From: Bacteroidales bacterium
GTDB taxonomy: Bacteria > Bacteroidota > Bacteroidia > Bacteroidales > Bacteroidaceae
DNA length: 36,555 nucleotides
Assembly: GCA_022784065.1 (NCBI GenBank)
Contig: JALFUO010000088.1
Span: forward strand, 1-36,555
Reading direction: 5' to 3'
Of the stretch, positions 6,029 to 14,136 are shown in pieces. The notes beneath the pieces were generated by a model. That model was not told where the DNA came from and did not search any database. It saw only the letters and a program-made list of their open reading frames with translations. The first letter of the stretch is position 1. Each line of letters begins with the position of its first letter. A program made the translations under genes and the position numbers.

Positions 6029-8964
6029 GGTTTTTGAGAACGGCGAAGTACATATACATATATATAATAATGTGTCTGCCATTTGTCGCTGCGGCGCAAA
6101 CGGCAGAGGAAGCGGAGACGGCGATCGGCTGTTTCTTTCAGTCGTATGCCGTGGCAGGCTACGCGCCGCGCGGCAGCATGAAGGCCGACAGCGTGCGCAT
6201 TGACAGCGCGGCGCGGCGCATAGACATCTACTGCAACGAGCCTTTCTCTTCGCAGCCATTTACGCCCGAGAGATTGGAGTATGTATACAAAGGCATCTCC
6301 TCCTGCCTGCCCGAGCCGTTTGCCAAGCATTCGCTTCAACTTTATTCGCACAAAGGCGTGCCGATGGAGGTGTTCGTGCCCAATATGTTGCGGAAGCGCG
6401 GGCGCGACGAGGCGCGGCGTTACGGCAATAAAGATTTCAGGGATAATCCTTGGGTAGAAAACATTTCGCTTCCCTATAAGATTTCTGCCGGACTGCAAGG
6501 CCGTCATCTTTTTGTCTGGCCCAGCCACGGGCGTTACTTCAGAGACGGTGAATGGCGTTGGCAGCGGCCGCGCCTTTACTGCACGCGTGAGGATTTGCTG
6601 AGCCGTTCTATTGTCATTCCCTATCTATTTCCGATGCTCGAGAATGGGGGAGCCGTTATCGGCTGCCCCGTGGAGCGCGATTTCCAAAGCGCGGAGGTCA
6701 TCGTGGACAACGACGGCGGCAACCGCCGGGGCGTTTATGCCGAGACCAACGGCGGCGCGGCGGCGTGGCACTCCTTTCCCGACAGCGTGGGCTTTGGTTT
6801 CGGCGGCGGCCTGCTCACAGATAGCACGCGCCTTTTTGGCGGTGGCACGGTGCGCTATGCCGAGGCGGCAAACCGCCAGAGCAACGAAGCGACCGCCATG
6901 TGGATACCCCGTTTCGGGAAGGCGGGACGCTATGCCGTTTATGTCAGTTATCTGAGTCTTGCCAATAGCATTCCCGACGCGCTCTATACGGTTTTCCACA
7001 AAGGTGGCAGCACGCAGTTTCGCGTCAATCAGCGCATAGGCGGCGGCACGTGGGTGTATCTCGGCACGTTCGAGTTTGACGAAGGCATTAATCAGAACAA
7101 TTGCGTAGTCCTCTCCTCTTACAGCGAGCACAAGGGCACGGTGACTGCCGACGCGGTGCGCTTTGGCGGCGGCATGGGCCAGGCCGACCGCGAGGGACTT
7201 GGCACAAGCGGCGTGGCGCGTGCCTTTGAGGCGGCACGCTATTACACTCAGTGGGCAGGACTTGCCGATACGCTTTTCAACACAGAGCAGGGCGCGAGCG
7301 ACTACCGCGACGACCTGCGCACGCGCTCGCATTACCTCAACACGCTCACGGGCGGCAGCACGTTCCTCCCCGATACCCTCGGACGGGGTGTGCCGTTTGA
7401 GCTTTCGCTGGCCCTGCACACCGATGCCGGCATCAGGCGCGACGGCAACGTTTACGGCTCTTTGGGCATCTGCACTGCCAAGCACGCGGCAGTGGATAGC
7501 GTATATAGATCCGGCCTGTCGCGTTATGCTTCCTACGATTTGGCAGACGCCTTGCTTTCCGGTATGGCGCGCGATTTAGCGCCTTTCGTCAAAGGCAGAT
7601 GGACGCGCCGCGAACTTTGGGACCGCAACTATGCCGAGACGCGTATGCCCGGCGTGCCGTCGGCTATCCTCGAAATGCTTTCGCATCAGAACTTCACGGA
7701 TATGAAATACGCGCACGATCCGCTGTTTAAGTTCCAGTTGGCGCGTTCGGTGTATAAATCTCTGTTGCGTTTCACGGCATTCATGCACGACGGTGCGCCC
7801 TCCCCGGTCGTCCAGCCCTTGCCGCCGCACGGCTTTTCTGCCTTGCTCGACGCAGACGGACAGAGCGTGACGCTTTCTTGGAACGCAACCGTGGATTCTT
7901 TGGAGGAAACGGCGAAGCCTGATACATATATTATATATACGCGGCTCGGGAATGGCGATTTCGACAACGGGCAAATTGTCCGCGCCACCAATCGCCCGCA
8001 CGTTCAACTGCCTATCAGCGAGGGCGTGGTTTATAGTTTCCGCGTTGCAGCCGCCAATTCCGGCGGCGTGAGTTTCCCATCCGAAACGCTGTGCGCGTAT
8101 AAAGCGCCGAGCGAAAAGTCGCGCGTGCTGATTGTTAACGGCTTCGACCGTCTGAGCGGCCCTGCACGAATAGAGACAACCGATAGCATTGGCTTTGTCT
8201 TGGAAGAAGAAATCGGCGTGCCGTACATCGCCGCCGCCCCCTACTGCGGCCGTCAAACTAACTTCGCGCCGCTATCTGCTGCCTCCGAGGGCGCAGATGC
8301 GCCGGGGTATTCCACGGGCGAACTGGAAGGAGAAACGATTGCCGGCAATACGTTCGACTTCGCTTTCGAGCACGGCGCGGCGATGCTCGCCTTGGAAGGC
8401 ACATCGTTCTGCTCGTGCAGCCGCGCGGCGGTTGAGGACGGCGGCATCAATTTGAAAAACTATCGCGCCATCGACTTTATCGGAGGCCTGCAACGCCTTG
8501 CGCCGCAGGACTTCCGCCGCTTCAAACTCTTCTCGCCCCGCCTCGTCAAAAGCTTTTCCGACTACATGGCGGCCGGCGGGCGCATGTTGGCGAGCGGCGC
8601 GTTCCTCGGCACTGACCTCGCCGCGCCTGCCGAAATGGATTTTGCGAAGAACGTGCTGCACTACGCGCCGCAAGGGCGCTGTGCAGCCGACTCGCTCGAA
8701 ACGGTGCGCGGGCTGAACATGGAATTTGACATCTATCGCGTTCCGAACGCGGCGCACTATGCGGCGCAACGCTCCGACGTGCTTATGCCGCACGGCAACG
8801 GTGCTTTCTCCGCCTTTTCCTATGCCGACGGTCGCAGTGCCGGCACTGCTTTCCGCACAGACCGCAACGCCGCCGTAGTCATAGGCTTTCCCTTTGAGTG
8901 CATCAAGGATATCGAACGCCGCCGTCTGGCCATGCGTGCCATCCTGCGCTTTTTATTTGAGTAG
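6025..8964 (+). CDS. Secreted amidase_3-like zinc hydrolase split by a golvesin/Xly-type domain, with FN3 ('xanthan lyase' of databases)
   Basis: A 979-residue exported protein. The signal peptide is residues 1-24 (RFLRTAK, then a hydrophobic YIYIYIIMCLPFVAAA). Residues about 155-220 resemble the first half of N-acetylmuramoyl-L-alanine amidases: H168 in WPSHGR and E189 in TREDLL, then ENGGAVIGCPVERD. A Gly-rich beta domain of golvesin/Xly carbohydrate-binding type interrupts it (about 222-385). The amidase half resumes with H465 in LALHTDAG and E550 in PSAILEML. These four residues would form the zinc site and catalytic Glu. An FN3 domain follows (about 595-693), then an alpha/beta C-terminal domain beginning RVLIVNGFDRL. 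Relatives are often annotated xanthan lyase because of the binding domain; I see no lyase domain. It is coupled by ATGA to a GH20 enzyme, suggesting joint work on peptidoglycan or an amino-sugar glycan. Confidence 0.8.
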   Translation: MRFLRTAKYIYIYIIMCLPFVAAAQTAEEAETAIGCFFQSYAVAGYAPRGSMKADSVRIDSAARRIDIYCNEPFSSQPFTPERLEYVYKGISSCLPEPFAKHSLQLYSHKGVPMEVFVPNMLRKRGRDEARRYGNKDFRDNPWVENISLPYKISAGLQGRHLFVWPSHGRYFRDGEWRWQRPRLYCTREDLLSRSIVIPYLFPMLENGGAVIGCPVERDFQSAEVIVDNDGGNRRGVYAETNGGAAAWHSFPDSVGFGFGGGLLTDSTRLFGGGTVRYAEAANRQSNEATAMWIPRFGKAGRYAVYVSYLSLANSIPDALYTVFHKGGSTQFRVNQRIGGGTWVYLGTFEFDEGINQNNCVVLSSYSEHKGTVTADAVRFGGGMGQADREGLGTSGVARAFEAARYYTQWAGLADTLFNTEQGASDYRDDLRTRSHYLNTLTGGSTFLPDTLGRGVPFELSLALHTDAGIRRDGNVYGSLGICTAKHAAVDSVYRSGLSRYASYDLADALLSGMARDLAPFVKGRWTRRELWDRNYAETRMPGVPSAILEMLSHQNFTDMKYAHDPLFKFQLARSVYKSLLRFTAFMHDGAPSPVVQPLPPHGFSALLDADGQSVTLSWNATVDSLEETAKPDTYIIYTRLGNGDFDNGQIVRATNRPHVQLPISEGVVYSFRVAAANSGGVSFPSETLCAYKAPSEKSRVLIVNGFDRLSGPARIETTDSIGFVLEEEIGVPYIAAAPYCGRQTNFAPLSAASEGADAPGYSTGELEGETIAGNTFDFAFEHGAAMLALEGTSFCSCSRAAVEDGGINLKNYRAIDFIGGLQRLAPQDFRRFKLFSPRLVKSFSDYMAAGGRMLASGAFLGTDLAAPAEMDFAKNVLHYAPQGRCAADSLETVRGLNMEFDIYRVPNAAHYAAQRSDVLMPHGNGAFSAFSYADGRSAGTAFRTDRNAAVVIGFPFECIKDIERRRLAMRAILRFLFE

Positions 8965-9014
8965 GGACGTTTTGCAACAAAATAAACACAAACAAATCTA
9001 TACTCCTCACCACT

Positions 9015-9329
9015 ATGTATACCATTCAACTCAACGAAAAAGGCACGCGAAGCATCGAGATTTCTGAAGAGAACCTCCAAACCATTGAGAAGTACCTGCT
9101 GTTTCGCGACCTCGTGGACTCCACGGGCTACGTAACGGAAGCCGTCTTGGACAAACTGCGTCTGAATATCCGCTCGCTCATTGCCCACCAGACGGAAAAC
9201 TCGAAAGATTTGCTCGACCTTTGCATCGACGTGATTTACCACGACAGCATGAAAGCCTTCGGCTTGAAAAATCTTATCCTGCTCTATCTCGATTGGAAAC
9301 AAAATAAGGCTGCCGAACCCACGGAATGA
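9015..9329 (+). CDS. Small hypothetical protein coupled to ygiQ
   Basis: I do not recognise this 104-residue acidic protein. It has no signal peptide or membrane segment and is predicted mostly helical after an N-terminal hairpin (MYTIQLNEKGTRSIEISEEN). Helical stretches include LQTIEKYLLFRDLVDST and DLLDLCIDVIYHDSMKAFGLKNLILLYLDW. Its stop overlaps the ygiQ-like start by 4 bp (ATGA at 9326), so it is almost certainly translated together with the radical SAM protein. It may be a partner of that enzyme, but nothing in the sequence shows this. ATG 9015 follows an AT-rich leader with no Shine-Dalgarno, as elsewhere in the window. Confidence 0.75.
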   Translation: MYTIQLNEKGTRSIEISEENLQTIEKYLLFRDLVDSTGYVTEAVLDKLRLNIRSLIAHQTENSKDLLDLCIDVIYHDSMKAFGLKNLILLYLDWKQNKAAEPTE

Positions 9330-11212
9330 AGAAACTGCAACTCACGGACTGGCTGCCCACAACGCGCAAGGAGATGGACTTGCGTGGCTGGGACTGCGCC
9401 GACGTTATCATATTCTCGGGCGATGCTTACGTAGACCACCCTTCGTTTGGCACGGCGGTCATCGGGCGCATCATCGAAGCCGAAGGACTGCACGTGTGCA
9501 TCGTGCCGCAGCCCGACTGGCACGGCGACTACCGCGACTTTAAGAAACTCGGGCGGCCGCGCCTCTTTTTCTGCATCTCGCCGGGCGTGATGGACTCGAT
9601 GGTCAATAAGTACACCGCCAACCGCCGCCTGCGCTCCGAAGACGCTTATAGCCCCGACGGCAGGCACGACATGCGCCCGGAATACCCCACAATCGTCTAC
9701 ACCAAAATCTTAAAGCAACTCTTTCCCGACGTGCCCGTAGTGCTCGGCGGCATCGAGGCTTCGCTGCGCCGCGTGACCCACTACGACTATTGGCAGGAGC
9801 GGCTGCGGCCGAGCATTCTTTGCGACAGCGGGGCAGACCTTATTATATATGGTATGGGTGAACTGCCCGTGCAAAGGCTTTGCCGGGAGATAGAAGACCG
9901 CGTGCTGCACGGCCGCCCCGATGCCTTTTGCAGCGCGGCAGACTTCCAAACGCTGCTGCGGCGCAAGCCCGTGCCGCAAACCGTGACGCTGTGCGATAAA
10001 GAAGACATCCCCGGCGGCATTTCGGAAAACGACATACAGCTCGCACCACACGAGACCTGCCTGAAAGACCGCCGCGCCTACGCAGCCAACTTCCGCCACA
10101 TCGAAGAAGAGAGCAACAAACTCCACCCACAGCGCATCATTCAGCAGGTAGGCAACAAGTTCTTAGTTGTCGCCCCGCCGTTTCCCCCGATGACGACGGA
10201 GCAAATCGACCGCTCTTTCGACTTGCCCTACACCCGCCTGCCCCACCCCAAATATAAGGGCAAGCGTATCCCTGCCTACGAGATGATAAAGTTTTCCGTG
10301 TGCCTGCATCGCGGCTGCTTCGGCGGCTGCGCCTTCTGCACCATCTCGGCGCATCAGGGCAAATTCATTATGAGCCGCTCCCGCGAAAGCGTGCTTCGCG
10401 AGGTAAAGGAAATTACGGAGATGCCCGATTTCAAGGGCTACCTAAGCGACCTCGGCGGCCCGTCGGCAAATATGTACGGCATGAGCGGGCGCGACCGCAC
10501 ACTCTGCGAGCGGTGCAAGCGTCCCTCGTGCATTCACCCCAAGATTTGCCCCAACCTCAACACTGACCACCGCCCGCTCACCGCGCTCTACCGCGCCGTG
10601 GACGCGCTGCCGGGCATCAAAAAGAGTTTCATCGGCAGCGGCGTGCGCTACGACCTACTGCTGCATCGCAGCGGCGACGAGGCAATTGACCGCGCGGCCG
10701 AAGAATATACGCGAGAACTGATAACACGCCACGTGAGCGGCCGGTTGAAAGTGGCGCCCGAGCATACCTCCGACCGCGTGCTGCACCTTATGCGCAAGCC
10801 TCCTTTCAAACTCTTCGGCGACTTCAAGCGCATCTTCGACCGCATCAACCGCGAGGCGGGCCTGCGCCAGCAAATAATTCCCTACTTCATATCTTCCCAC
10901 CCCGGCTGCCTCGAAGAAGATATGGCGGAACTGGCGGCGCTGACTAAGGACATGGACTTCCAGTTAGAGCAGGTGCAGGACTTTACGCCCACGCCTATGA
11001 CCGTCAGCACGGAGGCCTGGTACAGCGGCTACCACCCTTACACCCTCGACCCCATTTTCTCTGCAAAAACGCCCGCCGAAAAGTTGCGCCAGCGCATGTT
11101 CTTCTTTTGGTACAAACCCGAAGAGCGCGGCAAAATCACCGCCGCCCTGCGCCGTCTAGGCCGGGAGGACTTGCTCGATAGGCTGTATGGGAAGAAGAAA
11201 GGAAAAAGATAA
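9326..11212 (+). CDS. ygiQ: YgiQ family radical SAM protein
   Basis: A 628-residue member of the UPF0313/YgiQ family. An N-terminal B12-binding-like region (about 1-290; short motifs DVIIFSGDAYVDHPSFG and VVLGGIEASLRR) precedes the radical SAM barrel with CxxxCxxC at C331, C335 and C338, which would hold a [4Fe-4S] cluster that cleaves S-adenosylmethionine. Further cysteines follow (CERCKRPSC, HPKICPNL), as is usual in this family, and the C-terminal part carries QVQDFTPTPMTVSTEAWYSG. The length is normal. Its reaction has not been established to my knowledge. It is coupled to the small gene upstream; no clear terminator lies directly after it on the plus strand. Confidence 0.93.
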   Translation: MKKLQLTDWLPTTRKEMDLRGWDCADVIIFSGDAYVDHPSFGTAVIGRIIEAEGLHVCIVPQPDWHGDYRDFKKLGRPRLFFCISPGVMDSMVNKYTANRRLRSEDAYSPDGRHDMRPEYPTIVYTKILKQLFPDVPVVLGGIEASLRRVTHYDYWQERLRPSILCDSGADLIIYGMGELPVQRLCREIEDRVLHGRPDAFCSAADFQTLLRRKPVPQTVTLCDKEDIPGGISENDIQLAPHETCLKDRRAYAANFRHIEEESNKLHPQRIIQQVGNKFLVVAPPFPPMTTEQIDRSFDLPYTRLPHPKYKGKRIPAYEMIKFSVCLHRGCFGGCAFCTISAHQGKFIMSRSRESVLREVKEITEMPDFKGYLSDLGGPSANMYGMSGRDRTLCERCKRPSCIHPKICPNLNTDHRPLTALYRAVDALPGIKKSFIGSGVRYDLLLHRSGDEAIDRAAEEYTRELITRHVSGRLKVAPEHTSDRVLHLMRKPPFKLFGDFKRIFDRINREAGLRQQIIPYFISSHPGCLEEDMAELAALTKDMDFQLEQVQDFTPTPMTVSTEAWYSGYHPYTLDPIFSAKTPAEKLRQRMFFFWYKPEERGKITAALRRLGREDLLDRLYGKKKGKR

Positions 11213-11372
11213 GCACGTGTCAAATTAAATAGAGGGAATGATCATATAAATGCAACAATTCATTGTACAGCCTGCCCCCAACCATTTACAGGACATTTGT
11301 GCAAGGCGCAATCGTGGATTTATGCGTTAAGTGCCTGGAAATTTCGTGCAAGCAAACGTCCCCTTAAACAAA

Positions 11373-11418
11373 TAGCCACGAAACTGCGGCACATAATAGT
11401 GTCATAGTTTCGTGGCTA
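11373..11418 (-). terminator. Rho-independent terminator of the minus-strand operon
   Basis: A perfect 13-bp inverted repeat (11373-11385 and 11406-11418) lies 34 bp beyond the ompH-like stop. Read on the minus strand it is followed by a U-rich TATTTGTTTAAG, so it closes the operon that starts near 16070. The remaining gap 11213-11372 holds no gene; 11341-11358 resembles the 5' half of the bulged-hairpin repeat described at 23014. Confidence 0.75.
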
Positions 11419-11452
11419 AAAAGTTGTTGACCAGAAGGCAAACGCCTGTCTT

Positions 11453-12055
11453 TTACTTTTTCTTGTAACGCTTGTTCAGGCCGTTAATCACCTCCTTAGT
11501 AATGTCGAGGCTCTTGTCGGCGTAGAGCATATTGTCGCCGCTCTTCGAGAGAATCATTTTGTAGCGGCGGTCTTTGTTGTACTCCTTCAAGAAGTTATTA
11601 AGGCTGTCGCGAAGGGTTTGCTGATAGGCATTGGTAGCCTCTGCCATCTGCGTTTCCAGCTGTTCCTGGAACTTTTGCAGTTGCAACTGCTGGTTTTGCA
11701 GGGCCCCTTGCGCCTTATTGAAGTCGGCCTCTTTGGTGAAACCGCCCGACTGATACTTCTTTTGGAATTGCTCGGCGGCAGTCTGCAAGGCACGCTCCTT
11801 TGCTGCCAGTTGCTGGCGGAAGTTGTTGTGCTTGGCTTCGAGTTCTTTCTGTCCGTCGATGCAGAACTGGTATGCCGTGGCAAGGCTATCCACCTCAACG
11901 AAAGCAATCTCGCAGCCCTTTGCGGCAGCCTCTGCCTTGGGCAGACCCGAACCGCCTTTCACCTTGTCGGCGGGGTTGTCGCCTTTCTTGCACGACACCA
12001 TGGCCATTGTTGCGACGAGGCACAAGCCCGTGGCCATACGCATAAACTTTTTCAT
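11453..12055 (-). CDS. OmpH/Skp-family periplasmic chaperone-like lipoprotein
   Basis: A 200-residue lipoprotein precursor. The signal peptide ends in a lipobox with Cys22 (MAMVSCKKGD), so the protein is probably membrane-anchored rather than soluble like classical Skp. After a short linker, IAFVEVDSLATAYQFCID is the usual OmpH/Skp strand that starts the trimerisation core. A long coiled coil rich in Lys, Glu, Ala and Gln runs from about 70 to 160, and a C-terminal strand-helix (MILSKSGDNMLYADKSLDITKEVINGLN) closes the fold. Skp-like proteins hold unfolded outer-membrane proteins in the periplasm. It is the last gene before the operon terminator. Confidence 0.88.
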   Translation of the reverse strand: MKKFMRMATGLCLVATMAMVSCKKGDNPADKVKGGSGLPKAEAAAKGCEIAFVEVDSLATAYQFCIDGQKELEAKHNNFRQQLAAKERALQTAAEQFQKKYQSGGFTKEADFNKAQGALQNQQLQLQKFQEQLETQMAEATNAYQQTLRDSLNNFLKEYNKDRRYKMILSKSGDNMLYADKSLDITKEVINGLNKRYKKK

Positions 12056-12069
12056 TTTGTTCTATTGGG

Positions 12070-12267
12070 TTAGTTGTGATTCTTTTTTATTCCCTTGCCC
12101 CGCATCTCTGCATCCAAGGATCGGGCGCATTTTATGCCGCGCCGGTGCAGTTCCTTGTTGCCTTCCACATGGGTATGCACAAACTCGCGCCCAACAAACA
12201 GGCGCACCGAAAGCAATGCCACGCATACGGTAACGATAGCAAGGATAATAAGAAAAAGTTTTATCAT
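12070..12267 (-). CDS. Small single-pass membrane protein
   Basis: A 65-residue protein with one N-terminal membrane helix (IKLFLIILAIVTVCVALLSVRLFV) and a basic tail containing the short motif THVEGNKELHRRGIKC followed by RSLDAEMRGK. ATG 12267 is preferred over an in-frame start at 12306, because the extra 13 residues would be encoded by the octamer repeat tract just upstream. Small proteins with a membrane helix and an 'N-x-L-x-x-x-G-I-x-C' tail occur in many Bacteroidales; the function is unknown. The conserved Cys after the helix could have a redox or binding role, but this is a guess. It lies 14 bp before the ompH-like gene. Confidence 0.7.
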   Translation of the reverse strand: MIKLFLIILAIVTVCVALLSVRLFVGREFVHTHVEGNKELHRRGIKCARSLDAEMRGKGIKKNHN

Positions 12268-12273
12268 GTTTTT

Positions 12274-12321
12274 AGTAAACGAGTAAACAAGTAGACGAGT
12301 AGACAAGTAAACAAGTAGACG
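12274..12321. repeat. Six tandem AGTARACR octamers
   Basis: Six head-to-tail octamers fill 12274-12321: AGTAAACG, AGTAAACA, AGTAGACG, AGTAGACA, AGTAAACA, AGTAGACG, followed by a partial AGTTACCCG. The tract lies in the 64-bp gap between two small minus-strand genes, just upstream of ATG 12267. Single or inverted octamers also build the secG terminator and border the repeat region near 23000. Confidence 0.9.
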
Positions 12322-12331
12322 AGTTACCCGA

Positions 12332-12541
12332 TTATTTCTTATGCCTATTGGCTCGGCGGCGGCGTATCTCGGCTTTCATCTTCGCCGATCCGGAGCCGTG
12401 TGCGCCGGTGATATACTTTTTCTTCTTGGCCTTGGTCTTCACCTTGCCTTCCTTTTCAGCGGGTGCACGGAGTTTCGCGCCGCGAAAGGCGATGCCGCCC
12501 ATGATGGCCTGCGTTATTTCTTCGTCGCCTGCTTTTCTCAT
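12332..12541 (-). CDS. Small basic hypothetical protein
   Basis: A 69-residue, strongly basic protein. The N-terminal part (RKAGDEEITQAIMGGIAFRG) looks folded or helical; the rest is rich in Lys and Arg (KTKAKKKKYITGAHGSGSAKMKAEIRRRRANRHKK), which suggests nucleic-acid or ribosome binding or simple disorder. I do not recognise the family. It starts 11 bp after the stop of the AICAR formyltransferase gene on the same strand, which supports a real co-transcribed gene. It could still be a chance frame. Confidence 0.5.
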   Translation of the reverse strand: MRKAGDEEITQAIMGGIAFRGAKLRAPAEKEGKVKTKAKKKKYITGAHGSGSAKMKAEIRRRRANRHKK

Positions 12542-12552
12542 AGTCTTTCTGT

Positions 12553-13734
12553 TTAATGGTGGAACAGGCGTACGCCGGTGAAGGCCATTGCGATGCCATA
12601 CTTATTGCAGGTTTCGATAACATGGTCATCGCGCACGCTGCCGCCGGCCTGAGCCACGTAGGCCACGCCGCTCTTATGCGCCCGCTCGATGTTGTCGCCG
12701 AAGGGGAAGAAAGCGTCCGAGCCGAGGGCAACGCCCGTGTTCTTGGCAATCCATTCTTTCTTTTCCTCGCGCGAAAGCGGTTCGGGGCGTTCGGTGAAGA
12801 ACTGCTGCCATGCGCCTTCGGCGAGTACGTCTTCGTAGTCGTCGGAAATATAGATGTCGATAGTGTTGTCGCGGTCGGCGCGGCGTATCTTCTCCACCCA
12901 GGGCAGAGCCATCACCTTCGGGTGCTGGCGCAGCCACCAGATGTCGGCCTTGTTGCCGGCAAGGCGCGTGCAGTGAATGCGGCTCTGCTGTCCCGCTCCG
13001 ATACCGATGGCTTGTCCGTCCTTGGCGTAGCACACGGAGTTGCTCTGCGTATATTTCAGCGTGATGAGCGCTATGCGCAGGTCGCGGATAGCCTCGGGCG
13101 TGAAGGTCTTGTTGTCGGTGGGAATGTTTTCAAAGAGGGCATCGGAGGTGAGGTCGATGTTATTGCGTCCCTGCTCGAAGGTAATGCCGAACACCTGCTT
13201 GCGCTCCAAAGTCTCGGGGCGGTAAGCAGGGTCGATTTTAAGGATACAATACGTGCCCTTGCGCTTGGCGCGGAGCACTTCGAGGGCTTCGTCGGTAAAG
13301 CCTGGGGCAATCACGCCGTCGCTCACTTCGCGCTTGATGAGCAGTGCCGTAGCGAGGTCGCAGGTATCGGAAAGGGCGATGAAATCGCCGTACGATGACA
13401 TGCGGTCTGCGCCGCGAGCGCGGGCGTAAGCCGTGGCAATGGGCGTGAGCGGTTCTGTGAGGTCGTCCACGAAGTATATTTTGCGCAGCGTTTCGCTCAT
13501 GGGCAGCCCTACAGCCGCGCCGGCGGGCGACACGTGCTTGAACGATGTGGCGGCGGGCAGGCCGGTGGCAGTTTTCAGCTCGCTCACAAGTTGCCAGCCG
13601 TTAAGCGCATCGAGGAAGTTGATGTAACCCGGACGACCGCCGAGCACTTCGATGGGCAATTCGCCGTTCTCAATAAAAATACGTGCCGGTTTCTGATTGG
13701 GATTGCAGCCGTATTTGAGTTCTAACTCTTTCAT
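12553..13734 (-). CDS. Stand-alone AICAR formyltransferase (PurH C-terminal-type)
   Basis: This 393-residue protein matches only the formyltransferase part of PurH; the N-terminal IMP cyclohydrolase domain of the usual bifunctional enzyme (over 500 residues) is absent. The reaction would be formyl transfer from 10-formyltetrahydrofolate to AICAR in purine synthesis. The catalytic Lys-His pair is K66-H67 in SFKHVSPAGAA; other family signatures are NSVCYAKDGQAIGIGAGQQSR and the C-terminal SDAFFPFGDNIERA and GGSVRDDHVIETC stretches. A separate short paralogue of this kind beside a full PurH is common in Bacteroidetes; whether a full purH exists here cannot be seen. The gene lies 18 bp after the PqqD-like gene in the same apparent operon, an unusual partner for purine synthesis. 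Confidence 0.9.
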   Translation of the reverse strand: MKELELKYGCNPNQKPARIFIENGELPIEVLGGRPGYINFLDALNGWQLVSELKTATGLPAATSFKHVSPAGAAVGLPMSETLRKIYFVDDLTEPLTPIATAYARARGADRMSSYGDFIALSDTCDLATALLIKREVSDGVIAPGFTDEALEVLRAKRKGTYCILKIDPAYRPETLERKQVFGITFEQGRNNIDLTSDALFENIPTDNKTFTPEAIRDLRIALITLKYTQSNSVCYAKDGQAIGIGAGQQSRIHCTRLAGNKADIWWLRQHPKVMALPWVEKIRRADRDNTIDIYISDDYEDVLAEGAWQQFFTERPEPLSREEKKEWIAKNTGVALGSDAFFPFGDNIERAHKSGVAYVAQAGGSVRDDHVIETCNKYGIAMAFTGVRLFHH

Positions 13735-13752
13735 ATATATTTAAGTATAAGA

Positions 13753-14019
13753 TTATTCCAATACGCCGATTTCAGCCAGTTCTTTGAGGAAGGCCGACAC
13801 TTCGCGACGCATCTGTGCCTCGTCGCCCTCATAGAGGTCGAGGAATTTTGCAATCAAATCTTCTTCGTTCGTTGCGCCTTCTAGCAGCAGGTTCCATATA
13901 TCTGCGCCTGTTTCGTTCACGCTGATGAGTTTGGTGAAATCAAGGTTTTCAAGCCCGGAGGCAATTATCACCTTTTCGCCGCAAACGTCGCGCAGCTCAA
14001 ATCCTTTCTTAATGTTCAT
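13753..14019 (-). CDS. PqqD-like peptide-binding protein
   Basis: An 88-residue PqqD-family protein. Members form the RiPP recognition element fold, which binds the leader of a precursor peptide and presents it to modifying enzymes. Here the pattern is a beta-hairpin start (IKKGFELRDVCGEKVIIASGLENLDF), then LISVNETGADIWNLLLEGATNEEDLIAKFLDLYEGD, then a helical end (VSAFLKELAEIGVLE). The stretch N-E-x-G-x-x-I-W is the family signature. It lies between an S26-like peptidase gene (117 bp upstream) and the AICAR formyltransferase gene. No radical SAM maturase is nearby. Family call is firm; involvement in peptide modification is inference. Confidence 0.88.
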   Translation of the reverse strand: MNIKKGFELRDVCGEKVIIASGLENLDFTKLISVNETGADIWNLLLEGATNEEDLIAKFLDLYEGDEAQMRREVSAFLKELAEIGVLE

Positions 14020-14136
14020 AAGTTATGTTTCTTGTTTGGTTGTTACGAGTGAAAATTTATATGACGGCAACTGTGTCTGGAAGGCATTACGGAGCGTAGC
14101 GACAGTACAGCCTTGCAGACAGAGGCTGCCTAAATT

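Noticed and set aside
14020-14136. A 14-codon frame in the gap between the S26-like and PqqD-like genes as a RiPP precursor
   Set aside because: The frame (MPSRHSCRHINFHS) has no leader-like part, no start context and no sign of conservation; it is too short to support.
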